Below, in pieces: positions 1 through 8,069 of a stretch of DNA of 17,213 nt. Position numbers and translations under genes: made by a program. The notes beneath the pieces are model-generated. The model did not search any database and had not been told where the DNA came from. It was given only the letters and a program-made list of their open reading frames with translations. This stretch comes from Deltaproteobacteria bacterium. Its GTDB lineage: Bacteria > Desulfobacterota > Desulfarculia > Desulfarculales > Desulfarculaceae. Numbering within the stretch: the stretch's first letter is position 1; the number at the start of each line of letters is the position of its first letter. The stretch spans positions 1-17,213 of the forward strand of contig JAHLLK010000096.1 in assembly GCA_020444165.1 (NCBI GenBank), in the 5' to 3' direction.

Positions 1-17
1 CAATTTTGCCAAGCCGA

Positions 18-48
18 CATTGCATGGGGCAGGACGCCCCGTGCAATG
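18..48. terminator. Hairpin just beyond the exonuclease stop, possible terminator
   Basis: Arms 18-30 and 36-48 pair over 13 positions around a 5-nt loop; one pair is a G-U wobble as plus-strand RNA and an A-C mismatch as minus-strand RNA. It lies 3 nt past the exonuclease stop codon, where a terminator would be expected, but no clear T-run follows on the minus strand. A hairpin is certain; terminator function is only plausible. Confidence 0.4.
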
Positions 49-51
49 CTC

Positions 52-771
52 TCAATTAAGCTCAGCCACCCTAATTAAATCTCTTAATAAACCGCCGCCG
101 ACTTGTGCGAGGCGGTCCAGCATGCGTTGGAAGATGAGGGCGGTGACCATGGCGTCGCCGAGTGCCGTATGGCGCCCTTCGAGGCGGAGGCCGAAGCGCC
201 CCGCCAGGGATTCGAGGCTGCACTTATGGCGTTCGCGGTTGATGCCGTAGGGGTCGGAGGGCAGGACGACGGTTTGGCACATGCGGACGGTGTCGAGCAC
301 CAGGTTTTGCAGGGTGAGGCCGTAGCGTTCGCGCATGACCCAATTGATGAAGTGGAGGTCGAAGCGAGCGTAGTGGGCCACCAGGATATCGGGCCCCAGG
401 AAGCTGAGGAAGTCCTCGATGACCACCGCCCCGTGGCGGGCGCGGGCGATGGCGTCGGGGGTGATGCCGTGGACCTTGATGGCTTCGGCCGGGATATCGC
501 GGCCGGGGTTGACCAGTTCGTGGAAATAGTCGCCCAGGACGATGCGGCCGCCCTGGACGGCCACGGCGCCCACGGCCACGACTTTATCGGTGGTGGTGTC
601 GAGGCCGGTGGTTTCCAGGTCCAGCACCACGTAGCGGAAGTCGCGGGCGGGGCGGGAGGTGCTCAGGTTTTCCAGGGCGGCGAGGTTGGCCCGGGCCGGG
701 TCGGCCAGGTCCTTGCCGCGCAGGCGGGCCCGGGTGAGGAGGTTGCCCAGCTTTTTTCTCACCAGGCTCAT
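52..771 (-). CDS. DnaQ-like DEDDh 3'-5' exonuclease
   Basis: 239-aa protein of the RNase T/DnaQ exonuclease superfamily, which hydrolyses DNA or RNA from the 3' end with two metal ions. All DEDDh motifs are visible: Exo I with D51 and E53 (VLDLETTG), Exo II with D138 (VAHYARFD), and Exo III with H201 and D206 (HTALGD). The first 45 residues are a basic, non-catalytic extension. The ATG lies 1 nt after the stop of the upstream DUF294-family gene, so the two are almost certainly co-transcribed and perhaps translationally coupled. DUF294/CBS proteins are often paired with such an exonuclease in Proteobacteria. It resembles the epsilon proofreading subunit, but the pairing argues for a separate, unassigned role. 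The exonuclease call is firm; the substrate is unknown. Confidence 0.9.
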   Translation of the reverse strand: MSLVRKKLGNLLTRARLRGKDLADPARANLAALENLSTSRPARDFRYVVLDLETTGLDTTTDKVVAVGAVAVQGGRIVLGDYFHELVNPGRDIPAEAIKVHGITPDAIARARHGAVVIEDFLSFLGPDILVAHYARFDLHFINWVMRERYGLTLQNLVLDTVRMCQTVVLPSDPYGINRERHKCSLESLAGRFGLRLEGRHTALGDAMVTALIFQRMLDRLAQVGGGLLRDLIRVAELN

Positions 772-772
772 G

Positions 773-2734
773 TCAGACGCCGAGAGACCAGGTTTGGTAG
801 CGGTGTTCCAGGAGTTCCTGGAAGTCGGAGATGACCCGGAAGCTTTCCTTCAAGGTGGTGCGCTGCATGTTGTTGAGTTGGGCCGGGTCCACGAAGTTGT
901 CGGGCACTTCGCCGCGGGCCCGGGCTTCCAGGTGGTGGCGGATGCGCAAGAGGGTGAGGAAGCCGAAGGCCTCCATGAGGTCGGCGCCCTGGGTTTCCTT
1001 GACCAGCCCCCGCCGGGTGATCTCGGCCAGGCGGTCCAGGGTGTTGGTGGTGAGCACGGCCTGGTCCAGGGCCATGACCCGGGCCCCGTCCACGATGGGG
1101 GTCAGTCCGCCCAGCTTCAGGTTGAGCTGGTCCTTGTGCTCGCCCGCCTTGGTGACCACGAACTGGCGCAGGAAGCCCAGGGGCGGCCGGTTGTAGAGGC
1201 TGTTCTTGGCCATGAAGCGCAGGAAGGCGGAGTTGGTCTCCAGGTGCTCCTTGAGGCTCACCGTGAGGTTTTCCACGTAGTCGGCCTCGGCGTAGAGGGC
1301 GCGGAAATCGAAAAAGATGGAGGCCAGGCGCAGGGTCACCGGGTTGGGCTCGGCCACCCAGCCGGCAAAGGTGCGCTGCCAGGCCGCTTCGGAGAGGCAC
1401 CATTGGGGGTTCATGGCCATGACCCCGCCCTCGCAGCGGGGGAAGCCGCAGCGCTCCAGGCCCTCGGCCACCCGGCGGCCGAACTCCAGGAACCAGGCCT
1501 GGATGCCGGGCTCCAGTTCCCGGGGCACGTTGGCGTAGATCAGGGCGTTGTCCTGGTCGGTGCGGAGCGTCTGCTCGCGGCGGCCCTCGCTGCCCAGGGC
1601 CATCCAGCAAAAGGGCACCGGGGCGCGGCCCGGCCCGTCGCTCTCCATCTCGGCGGCGATCAGCTCCAGGAGCTTGATGGTGAGCCGGTCGTTGAACTCG
1701 GTGACCAGGAGCAACAAGTCCTTGGCCGAGCCGCCGAGCCTGAGCAGCATCTCCAGCACCCGGTCGATGCGCGAATGCAGCTTGACCAGGTCTTCCAGGT
1801 CCTCCACCTTCTCGATCTCGCGCACCACGCCCACGGGGCTGCCGCCGGTGAGGCTTTGCAAATCGCGGTCGGCGACCATGCCCAGGAGGCGGTCGTCGTC
1901 GTCGGTGACGAGCAGATGGCGCACCCCGTGGCGGCTCATGGAGAGCACCGCCTCGAAGGCCAGGGTCTCAGGCGGCAGGGTGTGCACCGGCTGGCTCATG
2001 AACTCGGCCACGGGCTGCTCGAAGGTGCGGGCCCGGAGCATGACCTTCACCCGGAAATCGGTGTCGGTGAGGATGCCCAGCGGGTGGTCGGTCTCGTCCA
2101 CCACCACGATGGAACCCACCTGGCGACGGGTCATGGCGAGCGCCGCCGCCCGGAGGCTGGTGGCCGGCAGGCAGGTGAGCACCTCCTGGTGCATCACCTC
2201 GCGCACCCTCGTGTTGGCCAGGGCCGCGGCCCGCAGGTTGGCGGTCTCCAGGCCGGACATGTGAGGCAGTTGGCACACCTCGGCCCCGCGGCGGAGGGAC
2301 TCCAGGTTGCGGGCCAGGGAGTGGGAATAGTGGCGCTCGAAGGTGGGGTGGCGGGCCACCAGGTCCACGAACAGGGGCCCGGGCAAAAGGTAGCAGATCA
2401 GGTCTTCCCGGGCCGTGACCTGGAACAGGGCCTGGTGACCGTGCAAGAGGGACACCGCGCCGAAGCTGTCGCCCTCGCCGCGCACGTCCACCAACACCTC
2501 CTCGCCGCCGTCCTGGCCGGGCAGGGAGATCTTGGCCGAGCCGCTGTTGATGAGGTAGAGATGCTCGGCCGGGGGGCCGCCCTTTTCGATGATCACCACC
2601 CCCCGGCGGAAAAAGGCCACCTCCACCCGGGACACCACTTCCCGCAGCTCCGCCTCGGCCAGGGTGTCAAAGGGCGCCACGCCGTTGATGAACTGGAGTT
2701 CGCGTTGCCAGGGGAAGAAGTCGTCTTGATCCAT
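773..2734 (-). CDS. cNMP-binding, CBS-pair, DUF294 nucleotidyltransferase-like signalling protein
   Basis: 653-aa cytoplasmic multidomain protein. Residues about 20-135 are a cyclic-nucleotide-binding (CAP_ED) domain, 178-296 a CBS pair (ligand-sensing, often adenine nucleotides), 310-430 a DUF294 nucleotidyltransferase-like domain, and about 500-650 the DUF294 C-terminal helical domain. The nucleotidyltransferase signature GSEGRREQTLRTDQDNAL is at residues 381-398, with G381-S382 and D393/D395 in the expected places, so catalysis is possible; GlnD-like enzymes share this fold. I chose the ATG at 2734 because the cNMP domain starts soon after and an AAGG lies upstream; the open frame continues 41 codons further with proline/glycine-rich, unconserved sequence. 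It is the first gene of a pair with the exonuclease. Substrate and ligand cannot be read from the sequence. Confidence 0.88.
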   Translation of the reverse strand: MDQDDFFPWQRELQFINGVAPFDTLAEAELREVVSRVEVAFFRRGVVIIEKGGPPAEHLYLINSGSAKISLPGQDGGEEVLVDVRGEGDSFGAVSLLHGHQALFQVTAREDLICYLLPGPLFVDLVARHPTFERHYSHSLARNLESLRRGAEVCQLPHMSGLETANLRAAALANTRVREVMHQEVLTCLPATSLRAAALAMTRRQVGSIVVVDETDHPLGILTDTDFRVKVMLRARTFEQPVAEFMSQPVHTLPPETLAFEAVLSMSRHGVRHLLVTDDDDRLLGMVADRDLQSLTGGSPVGVVREIEKVEDLEDLVKLHSRIDRVLEMLLRLGGSAKDLLLLVTEFNDRLTIKLLELIAAEMESDGPGRAPVPFCWMALGSEGRREQTLRTDQDNALIYANVPRELEPGIQAWFLEFGRRVAEGLERCGFPRCEGGVMAMNPQWCLSEAAWQRTFAGWVAEPNPVTLRLASIFFDFRALYAEADYVENLTVSLKEHLETNSAFLRFMAKNSLYNRPPLGFLRQFVVTKAGEHKDQLNLKLGGLTPIVDGARVMALDQAVLTTNTLDRLAEITRRGLVKETQGADLMEAFGFLTLLRIRHHLEARARGEVPDNFVDPAQLNNMQRTTLKESFRVISDFQELLEHRYQTWSLGV

Positions 2735-3120
2735 GTGCCGCCTTGGGTTGGTGGTGAGGGGGGCCGGTGCGTCCCGTCCTGCGCCCCCAAGCACCCGTGG
2801 GTCTGCGGTGGATTCGCCTCCCGGGAAGGGCCCCCGGGCCAGGAACCCAGGCTCCAAGGCTGACCGTCGCCTCTATATGGGAAGACGTGCCGCAGCCAGC
2901 CGCCAGCTTACCACCAGCCTACAACTTCTTTTGGCCCAAGGTGGCCTGATTCCAGCCAGGCCACGCAGCAAACTTGCCTGGCCGCGGAAAAGCAGGGCCT
3001 TGCCGACCCCCGCCGGCGTGGCCAGGCCGGGCCGGCGCGGGAGGGGGTGCCCGCGGCCGCAGCCGCTCCTTTTGCCCCGCCCTACCCAGGAGCCGGGGCC
3101 GCCAGGCGCGGCGGCGGTGG
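2735..3120. other. Intergenic stretch between nadB and the DUF294 gene
   Basis: No credible gene. Long plus-strand frames crossing here are antisense GC-rich artefacts. On the minus strand a TATAGA hexamer (2873-2878) could be the -10 of the DUF294 gene, about 140 nt before its ATG, but no good -35 accompanies it. Several GC-rich inverted repeats lie between 3000 and 3110; none is followed by a convincing T-run, so I call no terminator for nadB. Confidence 0.5.
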
Positions 3121-4740
3121 CTATTGCGGCCCCGGGTAGTTGGGCGGGGCCAGCACGGTGGGGGTGGGCGGCTTGCTGTCGTCGGGGCGCGGGTAGTCCA
3201 GGGTATAGTGCAGGCCGCGGCTTTCCTTGCGGGCCTTGGCCGAGCGGATGATGAGGTCGGCGCATACGGCCAGGTTCCTGAGTTCCACCAAGTCGCTGGT
3301 CACCCGGAAGCGGCTGTAGTACTCGGAGATTTCCAGGCAGAGCATGTCCACCCGCCGCTGGGCCCGCTCCAGGCGCTTGTTGGTGCGGACGATGCCCACG
3401 TAGTCCCACATGAAACGCCGGATTTCGTCCCAATTGTGCGCCACCACCACCTCCTCGTCGCTGTCGGTGACGCCGGTCTCGTCCCAGGGGGGGACTTCTG
3501 GGGGAGGCGGAGTGCCCTCCAACTCGTCCAGGATGGCCTGGGCGGCGGCCACCGAGATCACCAGACACTCCAGCAGCGAATTGCTGGCCATGCGGTTGGC
3601 CCCGTGCAGGCCGGTGCAAGCCACCTCGCCCACGGCGTAGAGCCCCGGAAGATCGGTGCAGCCGTGCAGGTCGGTCATTACCCCGCCGCAAGTGAAATGG
3701 GCGGCCGGGACCACCGGGGCCGGGCCCTTGGTAAGGTCGAAGCCAAAATGGCGACAGGCCTCGTACACGGTGGGGAAGTGGTCCTTGATGAACTGGGCCG
3801 GCTTATGGCTGATGTCCAGCTGCACGCAATCCAGGCCCAAGCGTTTCATTTCGTGGTCTATGGCCCGAGCCACGATATCGCGGGGAGCCAGTTCGGCCCT
3901 GGGATGAAAGCGGGGCATGAAGCGTTCGCCGTCGGGCAGGCGCAACACCGCGCCCTCGCCGCGCAGGGCTTCGGTGAGCAGGAAGGACTTGGCCTGGGGG
4001 TGGTAAAGGCAGGTGGGGTGGAACTGGGTGAACTCCATGTTGGCCACCCGGCAGCCCGCCCGCCAGGCCATGGCGATGCCGTCGCCGGTGACCACGTCGG
4101 GGTTGCTGGTGTAAAGGTAGACCTTGCTGCAGCCCCCGGTGGCCAAAACCACGGCCTTGGCCAGCATGGTGCGCACCCGGCCCGTGGGGACGTCCAGCAC
4201 GTAGGCCCCGAGGATGCGCAGGGTGCGGCCGTTGGGCAGGTGGCTGCGGATGAGGTCTATGGCCACCTGGTGCGGCAAGACTTGGATGCCGGGGTGGGCG
4301 GCGGCCTTGGCGGCCAGGCTTTTGGACACCGCCTGGCCGGTGGCGTCGGCGGCGTGGACCACCCGCCGGCGGCTGTGGCCGCCCTCGCGGGTGAGGTGGT
4401 AGACCTTGCGTCCTTCCGGACCCATGACCTGAGTGAACTTCACCCCCGCCGCCACCAGGTCGTTGATGGCCTGACGGCCCCCTTCCACCACAAAACGCAC
4501 CGCAGCCTCGTCGCAAAGGCCCGCCCCGGCCACCAGGGTGTCCTGGACGTGCAACTCCGCCGAGTCGTCGTCGTCCAGCACCGCGGCGATGCCCCCCTGA
4601 GCGTGAAAGGTGCTGGAGTCCTCGTGGGTGCCCTTGCTCAGCACCGCCACGCGGGCCTGATCGGCCAAATTAAGGGCCAGACGCAGGCCGGCGGCTCCGC
4701 TGCCTATGACCAAGACGTCGAAATTGAGGGGCTGTTCCAT
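3121..4740 (-). CDS. nadB: L-aspartate oxidase
   Basis: 539-aa FAD flavoprotein that oxidises L-aspartate to iminoaspartate, the first step of de novo NAD synthesis. In anaerobes fumarate can replace oxygen as electron acceptor. Visible motifs are the N-terminal dinucleotide-binding [13 protein letters not shown] (residues 7-19), [12 protein letters not shown] (43-54), the HPTCLY...[11 protein letters not shown] active-site segment, and the [29 protein letters not shown]-binding block near the end. Length is normal for NadB, and the C-terminal helical domain of the succinate dehydrogenase/fumarate reductase flavoprotein family is present. The ATG at 4740 directly precedes the FAD motif. The open frame runs on upstream, but that part overlaps nadC and is not conserved. 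It is the last gene of nadA-nadC-nadB, 29 nt after nadC. Confidence 0.96.
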   Translation of the reverse strand: MEQPLNFDVLVIGSGAAGLRLALNLADQARVAVLSKGTHEDSSTFHAQGGIAAVLDDDDSAELHVQDTLVAGAGLCDEAAVRFVVEGGRQAINDLVAAGVKFTQVMGPEGRKVYHLTREGGHSRRRVVHAADATGQAVSKSLAAKAAAHPGIQVLPHQVAIDLIRSHLPNGRTLRILGAYVLDVPTGRVRTMLAKAVVLATGGCSKVYLYTSNPDVVTGDGIAMAWRAGCRVANMEFTQFHPTCLYHPQAKSFLLTEALRGEGAVLRLPDGERFMPRFHPRAELAPRDIVARAIDHEMKRLGLDCVQLDISHKPAQFIKDHFPTVYEACRHFGFDLTKGPAPVVPAAHFTCGGVMTDLHGCTDLPGLYAVGEVACTGLHGANRMASNSLLECLVISVAAAQAILDELEGTPPPPEVPPWDETGVTDSDEEVVVAHNWDEIRRFMWDYVGIVRTNKRLERAQRRVDMLCLEISEYYSRFRVTSDLVELRNLAVCADLIIRSAKARKESRGLHYTLDYPRPDDSKPPTPTVLAPPNYPGPQ

Positions 4741-4769
4741 GGGGCGGCTCCTTGCAACATTCCGCGGGC

Positions 4770-5606
4770 TCAGGCTAGCGACCAGTCCAGACCGATATCC
4801 ATGGCGGGAGCCGATTGGGTGAGGCGCCCCACCGAAATAAAGTCGACCCCGGTGGCGGCGATGCCCGCGATGGTCTCCAGGTTCACCCCGCCGCTGGCCT
4901 CGGCGGTGGCTCGGCCCTTGGCCAGGGCCACCGCGCGGCGCAGGGTGGCGTTGTCCATGTTGTCCAGCAGCAGGCGCTCCGCCCCCGCCTCCAGGGCCTG
5001 GACCACCTGGTCCAGGGTGTCGCACTCCACCTCGATGTCCTGGAGCCCCGCGGCCCGCGCCCGGCTCATTGCTTCGCTCACCGAGCCGCACACTGCCAAG
5101 TGGTTGTCCTTGATCAACACCCCGTCGTCCAGGCGCAGGCGGTGGTTCCGCGCTCCTCCCAGGCGGGTGGCGTACTTGGCCAGCTCGCGTAAACCGGGGA
5201 GGGTCTTGCGGGTGTCCAGCACCACCACCCCCGTCCCCGCCACGGCCTGGACATAGCGCCGGGTGAGGGTGGCTATGCCCGACAGGTGCTGCAAGAGGTT
5301 CAGGGCGGTGCGTTCGGCGGTCAGCAGTTCAAGGGCCGGACCCGCCAGATCAGCCAGCACCCCTCCCGTGGCCACCAACTGGCCCTCGGCCACCCGGGCC
5401 TGCCACTCCAAGTCCGGGGCCAAGCGGGCGAAGATCTGGCGGGCAAAGTCCAGGCCGGCCACCACCAGCTCCTCACGGGCGGCCATGACTCCCCGGAAGC
5501 GAGCCCCAGCGGGGATCACCGCCTGGCTGGTGATGTCCCCCCGGCCCAGGTCCTCGGCCAGGGCCGTGGCGATGACCCTCTCTATGGTCTCCATGCTGGG
5601 TTGCAT
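4770..5606 (-). CDS. nadC: Nicotinate-nucleotide pyrophosphorylase (quinolinate phosphoribosyltransferase)
   Basis: 278-aa enzyme converting quinolinate and PRPP to nicotinate mononucleotide, CO2 and pyrophosphate, the third step of de novo NAD synthesis. Family hallmarks are [11 protein letters not shown] near the N-terminus, [16 protein letters not shown], the [10 protein letters not shown] block followed by the [24 protein letters not shown] region that binds quinolinate, and the C-terminal [11 protein letters not shown]...[22 protein letters not shown]. Length is standard. The start at 5606 has a strong AGGAGG Shine-Dalgarno about 6 nt upstream; a second Met at residue 5 is less likely. 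It is the middle gene of the operon, 30 nt from nadA and 29 nt from nadB. Confidence 0.97.
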   Translation of the reverse strand: MQPSMETIERVIATALAEDLGRGDITSQAVIPAGARFRGVMAAREELVVAGLDFARQIFARLAPDLEWQARVAEGQLVATGGVLADLAGPALELLTAERTALNLLQHLSGIATLTRRYVQAVAGTGVVVLDTRKTLPGLRELAKYATRLGGARNHRLRLDDGVLIKDNHLAVCGSVSEAMSRARAAGLQDIEVECDTLDQVVQALEAGAERLLLDNMDNATLRRAVALAKGRATAEASGGVNLETIAGIAATGVDFISVGRLTQSAPAMDIGLDWSLA

Positions 5607-5636
5607 GATCCCTCCTCCCTTGGACGGATTTTCAGG

Positions 5637-6632
5637 TCAGCGGGCCGGAGGCGACATATCCAGCATGCGCTGGAGCGAGCGGCGGGCCTGGTCCATGAGT
5701 TCCGCGGGCATTTCCACGCGCGGGGCCTGGTTGAGCATGCAGAGGTAAAGCTTGGCCAGGGTATTCCTGGCCATGTAGGGGCAGATGGGGCCGCCGGGGT
5801 CGCCGTCCCTGCCCATCAGGGGGAGGAGCCTCTTGCCCGGGGCCAGCTGGCGCATCTGGTGCAAGAGGTGGGGTTCGGTGACCACGATGATCTCCTCGGC
5901 CGGGGTGGAGGCCGCGAAGTCCAGCAGGGAGCGGGTGGAACCGATGTGGTCGGCCAGGTCCAGCAGGATCTGCGGGCACTCGGGATGGGCGGCCACCGCG
6001 GCCCTGGGGTGCTCTTGCCGCAAGCGGGTGAGGGCGGCCAGGGAAAAGGCCTCGTGCACCTCGCAGGCGCCGGGCCAGAGGGTCAACTCCCGGCCCAGGC
6101 GGCGGGCTATGTAGGACCCCAGGTTGCGGTCAGGGGCGAAGAGCACCGGGCGGTGGGGGTCCAACTGCTTGACTATGGCCAAGGCGTTGCTGGAGGTGAC
6201 GATCACGTCGGAGGCCGCCTTCACTTCAGCCGAGCAGTTTATGTAGGTCACAGCCTGGTGCTCGGGGTGGCTTTGGCGGAAGGCCCGGAACTCCTCGGCG
6301 GGGCAGGCGGTCTCCAGGGAGCAGCCAGCCTCGGCATCGGGCAGAAGCACCAGGCGTTCGGGAGAGAGGATCTTGGCCGTCTCGGCCATGAAGCGTACCC
6401 CGGCGAAGACAATGACCTGGGCGTCGGTGGAGGCGGCCCGGCGCGACAGGTCCAGGGAGTCCCCTACGAAGTCGGCCAGATCCTGGATGGGGCTGTCCTG
6501 ATAGTAGTGGGCCAGGATAACGGCCTTCATCTCCCGGCGCAGGCGGTCTATCTTCCCCCTCAGGTCCAGGCCGGGGTCCAGGTCGGCCTCTTGCCTGGCG
6601 TCGGGGGAAGCTGGCACGATAGTCGGCGGCAT
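5637..6632 (-). CDS. nadA: Quinolinate synthase (4Fe-4S)
   Basis: 331-aa enzyme condensing iminoaspartate with dihydroxyacetone phosphate to quinolinate, second step of NAD synthesis, using an oxygen-sensitive [4Fe-4S] cluster. Recognisable segments are VILAHYYQDSPIQDLADFVGDSLDLSR (38-64), LPDAEAGCSLETAC (98-110), YINCSAEVKA (130-139), VTSSNA, the AHPEC segment (215-219) and CPYMARNTL (284-292). The likely cluster ligands are C104, C219 and C284, matching the three-cysteine pattern of NadA. Residue 133 is Cys where many homologues have Thr. The start is supported by AAGGAG about 9 nt upstream. It is the first gene of nadA-nadC-nadB and is preceded by a candidate sigma70 promoter. Confidence 0.97.
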   Translation of the reverse strand: MPPTIVPASPDARQEADLDPGLDLRGKIDRLRREMKAVILAHYYQDSPIQDLADFVGDSLDLSRRAASTDAQVIVFAGVRFMAETAKILSPERLVLLPDAEAGCSLETACPAEEFRAFRQSHPEHQAVTYINCSAEVKAASDVIVTSSNALAIVKQLDPHRPVLFAPDRNLGSYIARRLGRELTLWPGACEVHEAFSLAALTRLRQEHPRAAVAAHPECPQILLDLADHIGSTRSLLDFAASTPAEEIIVVTEPHLLHQMRQLAPGKRLLPLMGRDGDPGGPICPYMARNTLAKLYLCMLNQAPRVEMPAELMDQARRSLQRMLDMSPPAR

Positions 6633-6694
6633 GGAGCAGTCTCCTTGTCGAGGTGCTGGGGCAGTCGTCGCAGGCGCGACGGGCCAGGTATGGA

Positions 6695-6723
6695 ATAATC
6701 CCCCTTGAATCCCAACAGGTAAA
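6695..6723 (-). promoter_or_regulatory. Candidate sigma70 promoter of the nadACB operon
   Basis: On the minus strand TTTACC (6723-6718) and GATTAT (6700-6695) are separated by exactly 17 nt, each matching 4 of 6 consensus bases. It lies about 60 nt before the nadA ATG in a locally AT-rich patch, and nothing better is nearby. Inference from position and spacing only. Confidence 0.5.
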
Positions 6724-7226
6724 CATTATTTTTCGCCGACCTTTGCCGGTATGCCCGCCAAGTCGTGGTGGGGCAACGGCGGCGAGGCGGGGACGACGTT
6801 GCGGGAGCCCGCATGCCCCGCGGCCGGGCGGCCCCTGGCCCCGGGCGGCGCGTGCGCCGGGGAGAGACCCTGGCGGTACCCGAGCGCCGTGGCCCTATCA
6901 GCTAACCTCTTTATTTTGGTTACCTATTGTGGGGGATTTTGGCGACTGCGCAGGGAATCATTCGTCCGGAGGACCTGGGCGCAAAACTGGTATCCCGACC
7001 CGCGCCCAGAGAAAGGCCGCGGCCATGGCAGATGTGGCAGCTTGCTCGGCCGGGAGACGGTTTTTTGGGTCTGACAGGCCCTTTCCGGCCGATTTTACCC
7101 GCCAGACCGCCGTCATCAGCGCCCCGTGAAGGGGCCTGTCGCCTTCCGCGCGGTTTTCGCCCCAGGGGCGCGTTGCCGGTCCGCGGACATTGGCAGGTCC
7201 CGCCCAGGCGGCAGCCCGGCCGCGGC
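6724..7226. other. Gene-free intergenic stretch with strong inverted repeats
   Basis: No credible coding region on either strand. Two structures stand out. The first is a perfect 8-bp inverted repeat, CTGGGCGC (6975-6982) with GCGCCCAG (7002-7009), loop 19 nt. The second is a 13-position repeat, GACAGGCCCTTTC (7073-7085) with GAAGGGGCCTGTC (7128-7140), pairing fully in plus-strand RNA with one G-U pair. A T6 run sits at 7061-7066. The segment 6900-6960 is AT-rich compared with its surroundings. I recognise no known riboswitch or small RNA family. Confidence 0.5.
7073..7140 (+). repeat. Long inverted repeat downstream of the SGNH hydrolase gene
   Basis: Arms 7073-7085 and 7128-7140 pair at 13 of 13 positions as plus-strand RNA (12 Watson-Crick plus one G-U) and at 12 of 13 as minus-strand RNA. 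The 42-nt loop is GC-rich. It lies about 90 nt past the hydrolase stop, so it could stabilise or end that transcript or belong to an unannotated plus-strand RNA. No adjacent T-run makes it a standard terminator. Confidence 0.45.
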
Positions 7227-8021
7227 CTACTCCCCGCCGTCGCCCCTGGCCAGCCACCTGGCCCGAATCTTTCGCGCGGCTGCCTGGCCCCAGCAGGCGT
7301 AGATGCCCGGGCCGGGATGGAAGCCGTCCACGGCCATTTCCCGGGGGCTGACGTCCACGCCCTGCATGCTGAGGTGGTCGCAGTCGGCCTGGCGGCCGGC
7401 CCAGGAGCAGAGCGAGGCGTCCAGCCGCTTGGCCCGGTCGCCCAGATACCACCTGAGGGGCTCGGGCAGGGTCGGCAATCTGTGGGCCGGGGGCATGCCG
7501 GTGACCAGGACGTGCCGCACGGCGAAGCGCCGGCGCAACAGCTCCACCAGGCAGACGATCTCGGCCAGGCACTCCGCGGTCGAGAACCGGTCGGTCAGGT
7601 CGTTCACGCCGGTGGCGGTCACGGCCACGTCGAATTCCCGGGGCGGGATTTCCCGGAGCGCCTGGCGCAGCTCCCGGGTGAGCCAGCCGGACTTGGCCAC
7701 CAGCAGCCAGGTAAGACGGAAATCGGCGCGGAGGCCGGCCAAAAGCCGCCCGCAGAGGGCCTGGTCCTGGGTGGCCACGCCCACCCCGGCGGCCGAGGAA
7801 TCGCCCACCACCAACAGCCGGAGCGGCGCGCCCCGCCCCGCCACTCCCGCGCGGGGGCCGGCGGCCTCGGCCAGCCTGGGCACGGTGCGGCGGAGCCAAT
7901 GCCCCTCCACCATGGCCACCGGCAGGAGGCAGGCGTAGAGGCCCAGCCGCGGCAAGGACGCCTTGGGCAGAAAATTTTGCAGAGGTTTCGGGTCTGCTGC
8001 CTCGGGGCGCCCCAGCTGCAT
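7227..8021 (-). CDS. SGNH/GDSL-family hydrolase
   Basis: 264-aa esterase/lipase-like protein. SGNH blocks are block I VVGDSSAAGVG with nucleophile S75, block III GVND (N140, D141), and block V DGFHP with D232 and H235; the block II glycine is probably in AKSGW (about G112). Residues about 27-40 are hydrophobic, suggesting an N-terminal membrane anchor or signal segment, so the enzyme may act at or outside the inner membrane. The start at 8021 has GGGAGGG about 6 nt upstream; a GTG two codons earlier is too close to that site. It lies 48 nt downstream of the DsbA-like selenoprotein gene on the same strand and is probably co-transcribed. Substrate (lipid, sugar acetyl ester, thioester) cannot be told. 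Confidence 0.85.
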   Translation of the reverse strand: MQLGRPEAADPKPLQNFLPKASLPRLGLYACLLPVAMVEGHWLRRTVPRLAEAAGPRAGVAGRGAPLRLLVVGDSSAAGVGVATQDQALCGRLLAGLRADFRLTWLLVAKSGWLTRELRQALREIPPREFDVAVTATGVNDLTDRFSTAECLAEIVCLVELLRRRFAVRHVLVTGMPPAHRLPTLPEPLRWYLGDRAKRLDASLCSWAGRQADCDHLSMQGVDVSPREMAVDGFHPGPGIYACWGQAAARKIRARWLARGDGGE

Positions 8022-8069
8022 GACCACCCTCCCGGGTTGCCGGCCGGGCAGACGGGGCGGGCTGATTCC

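Noticed and set aside
659..2863. 734-aa plus-strand open frame opposite the DUF294 gene
   Set aside because: Rich in His, Gly, Ala and Gln with no family resemblance; it is the complement of an intact, motif-bearing minus-strand gene in GC-rich DNA.
4741..5091. 117-residue N-terminal extension of nadB
   Set aside because: It overlaps nadC in another frame; the FAD-binding motif of NadB starts 7 residues after the internal ATG at 4740.
2974..5256. 760-aa plus-strand open frame opposite nadB and nadC
   Set aside because: Low-complexity composition, no ribosome site, and it lies antisense to two clear NAD-biosynthesis genes.
6858..6895. GGGGAGAGACCC-like sequence resembling part of a glycine riboswitch
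   Set aside because: The other conserved glycine-riboswitch segments are missing and no glycine cleavage or transport gene follows.
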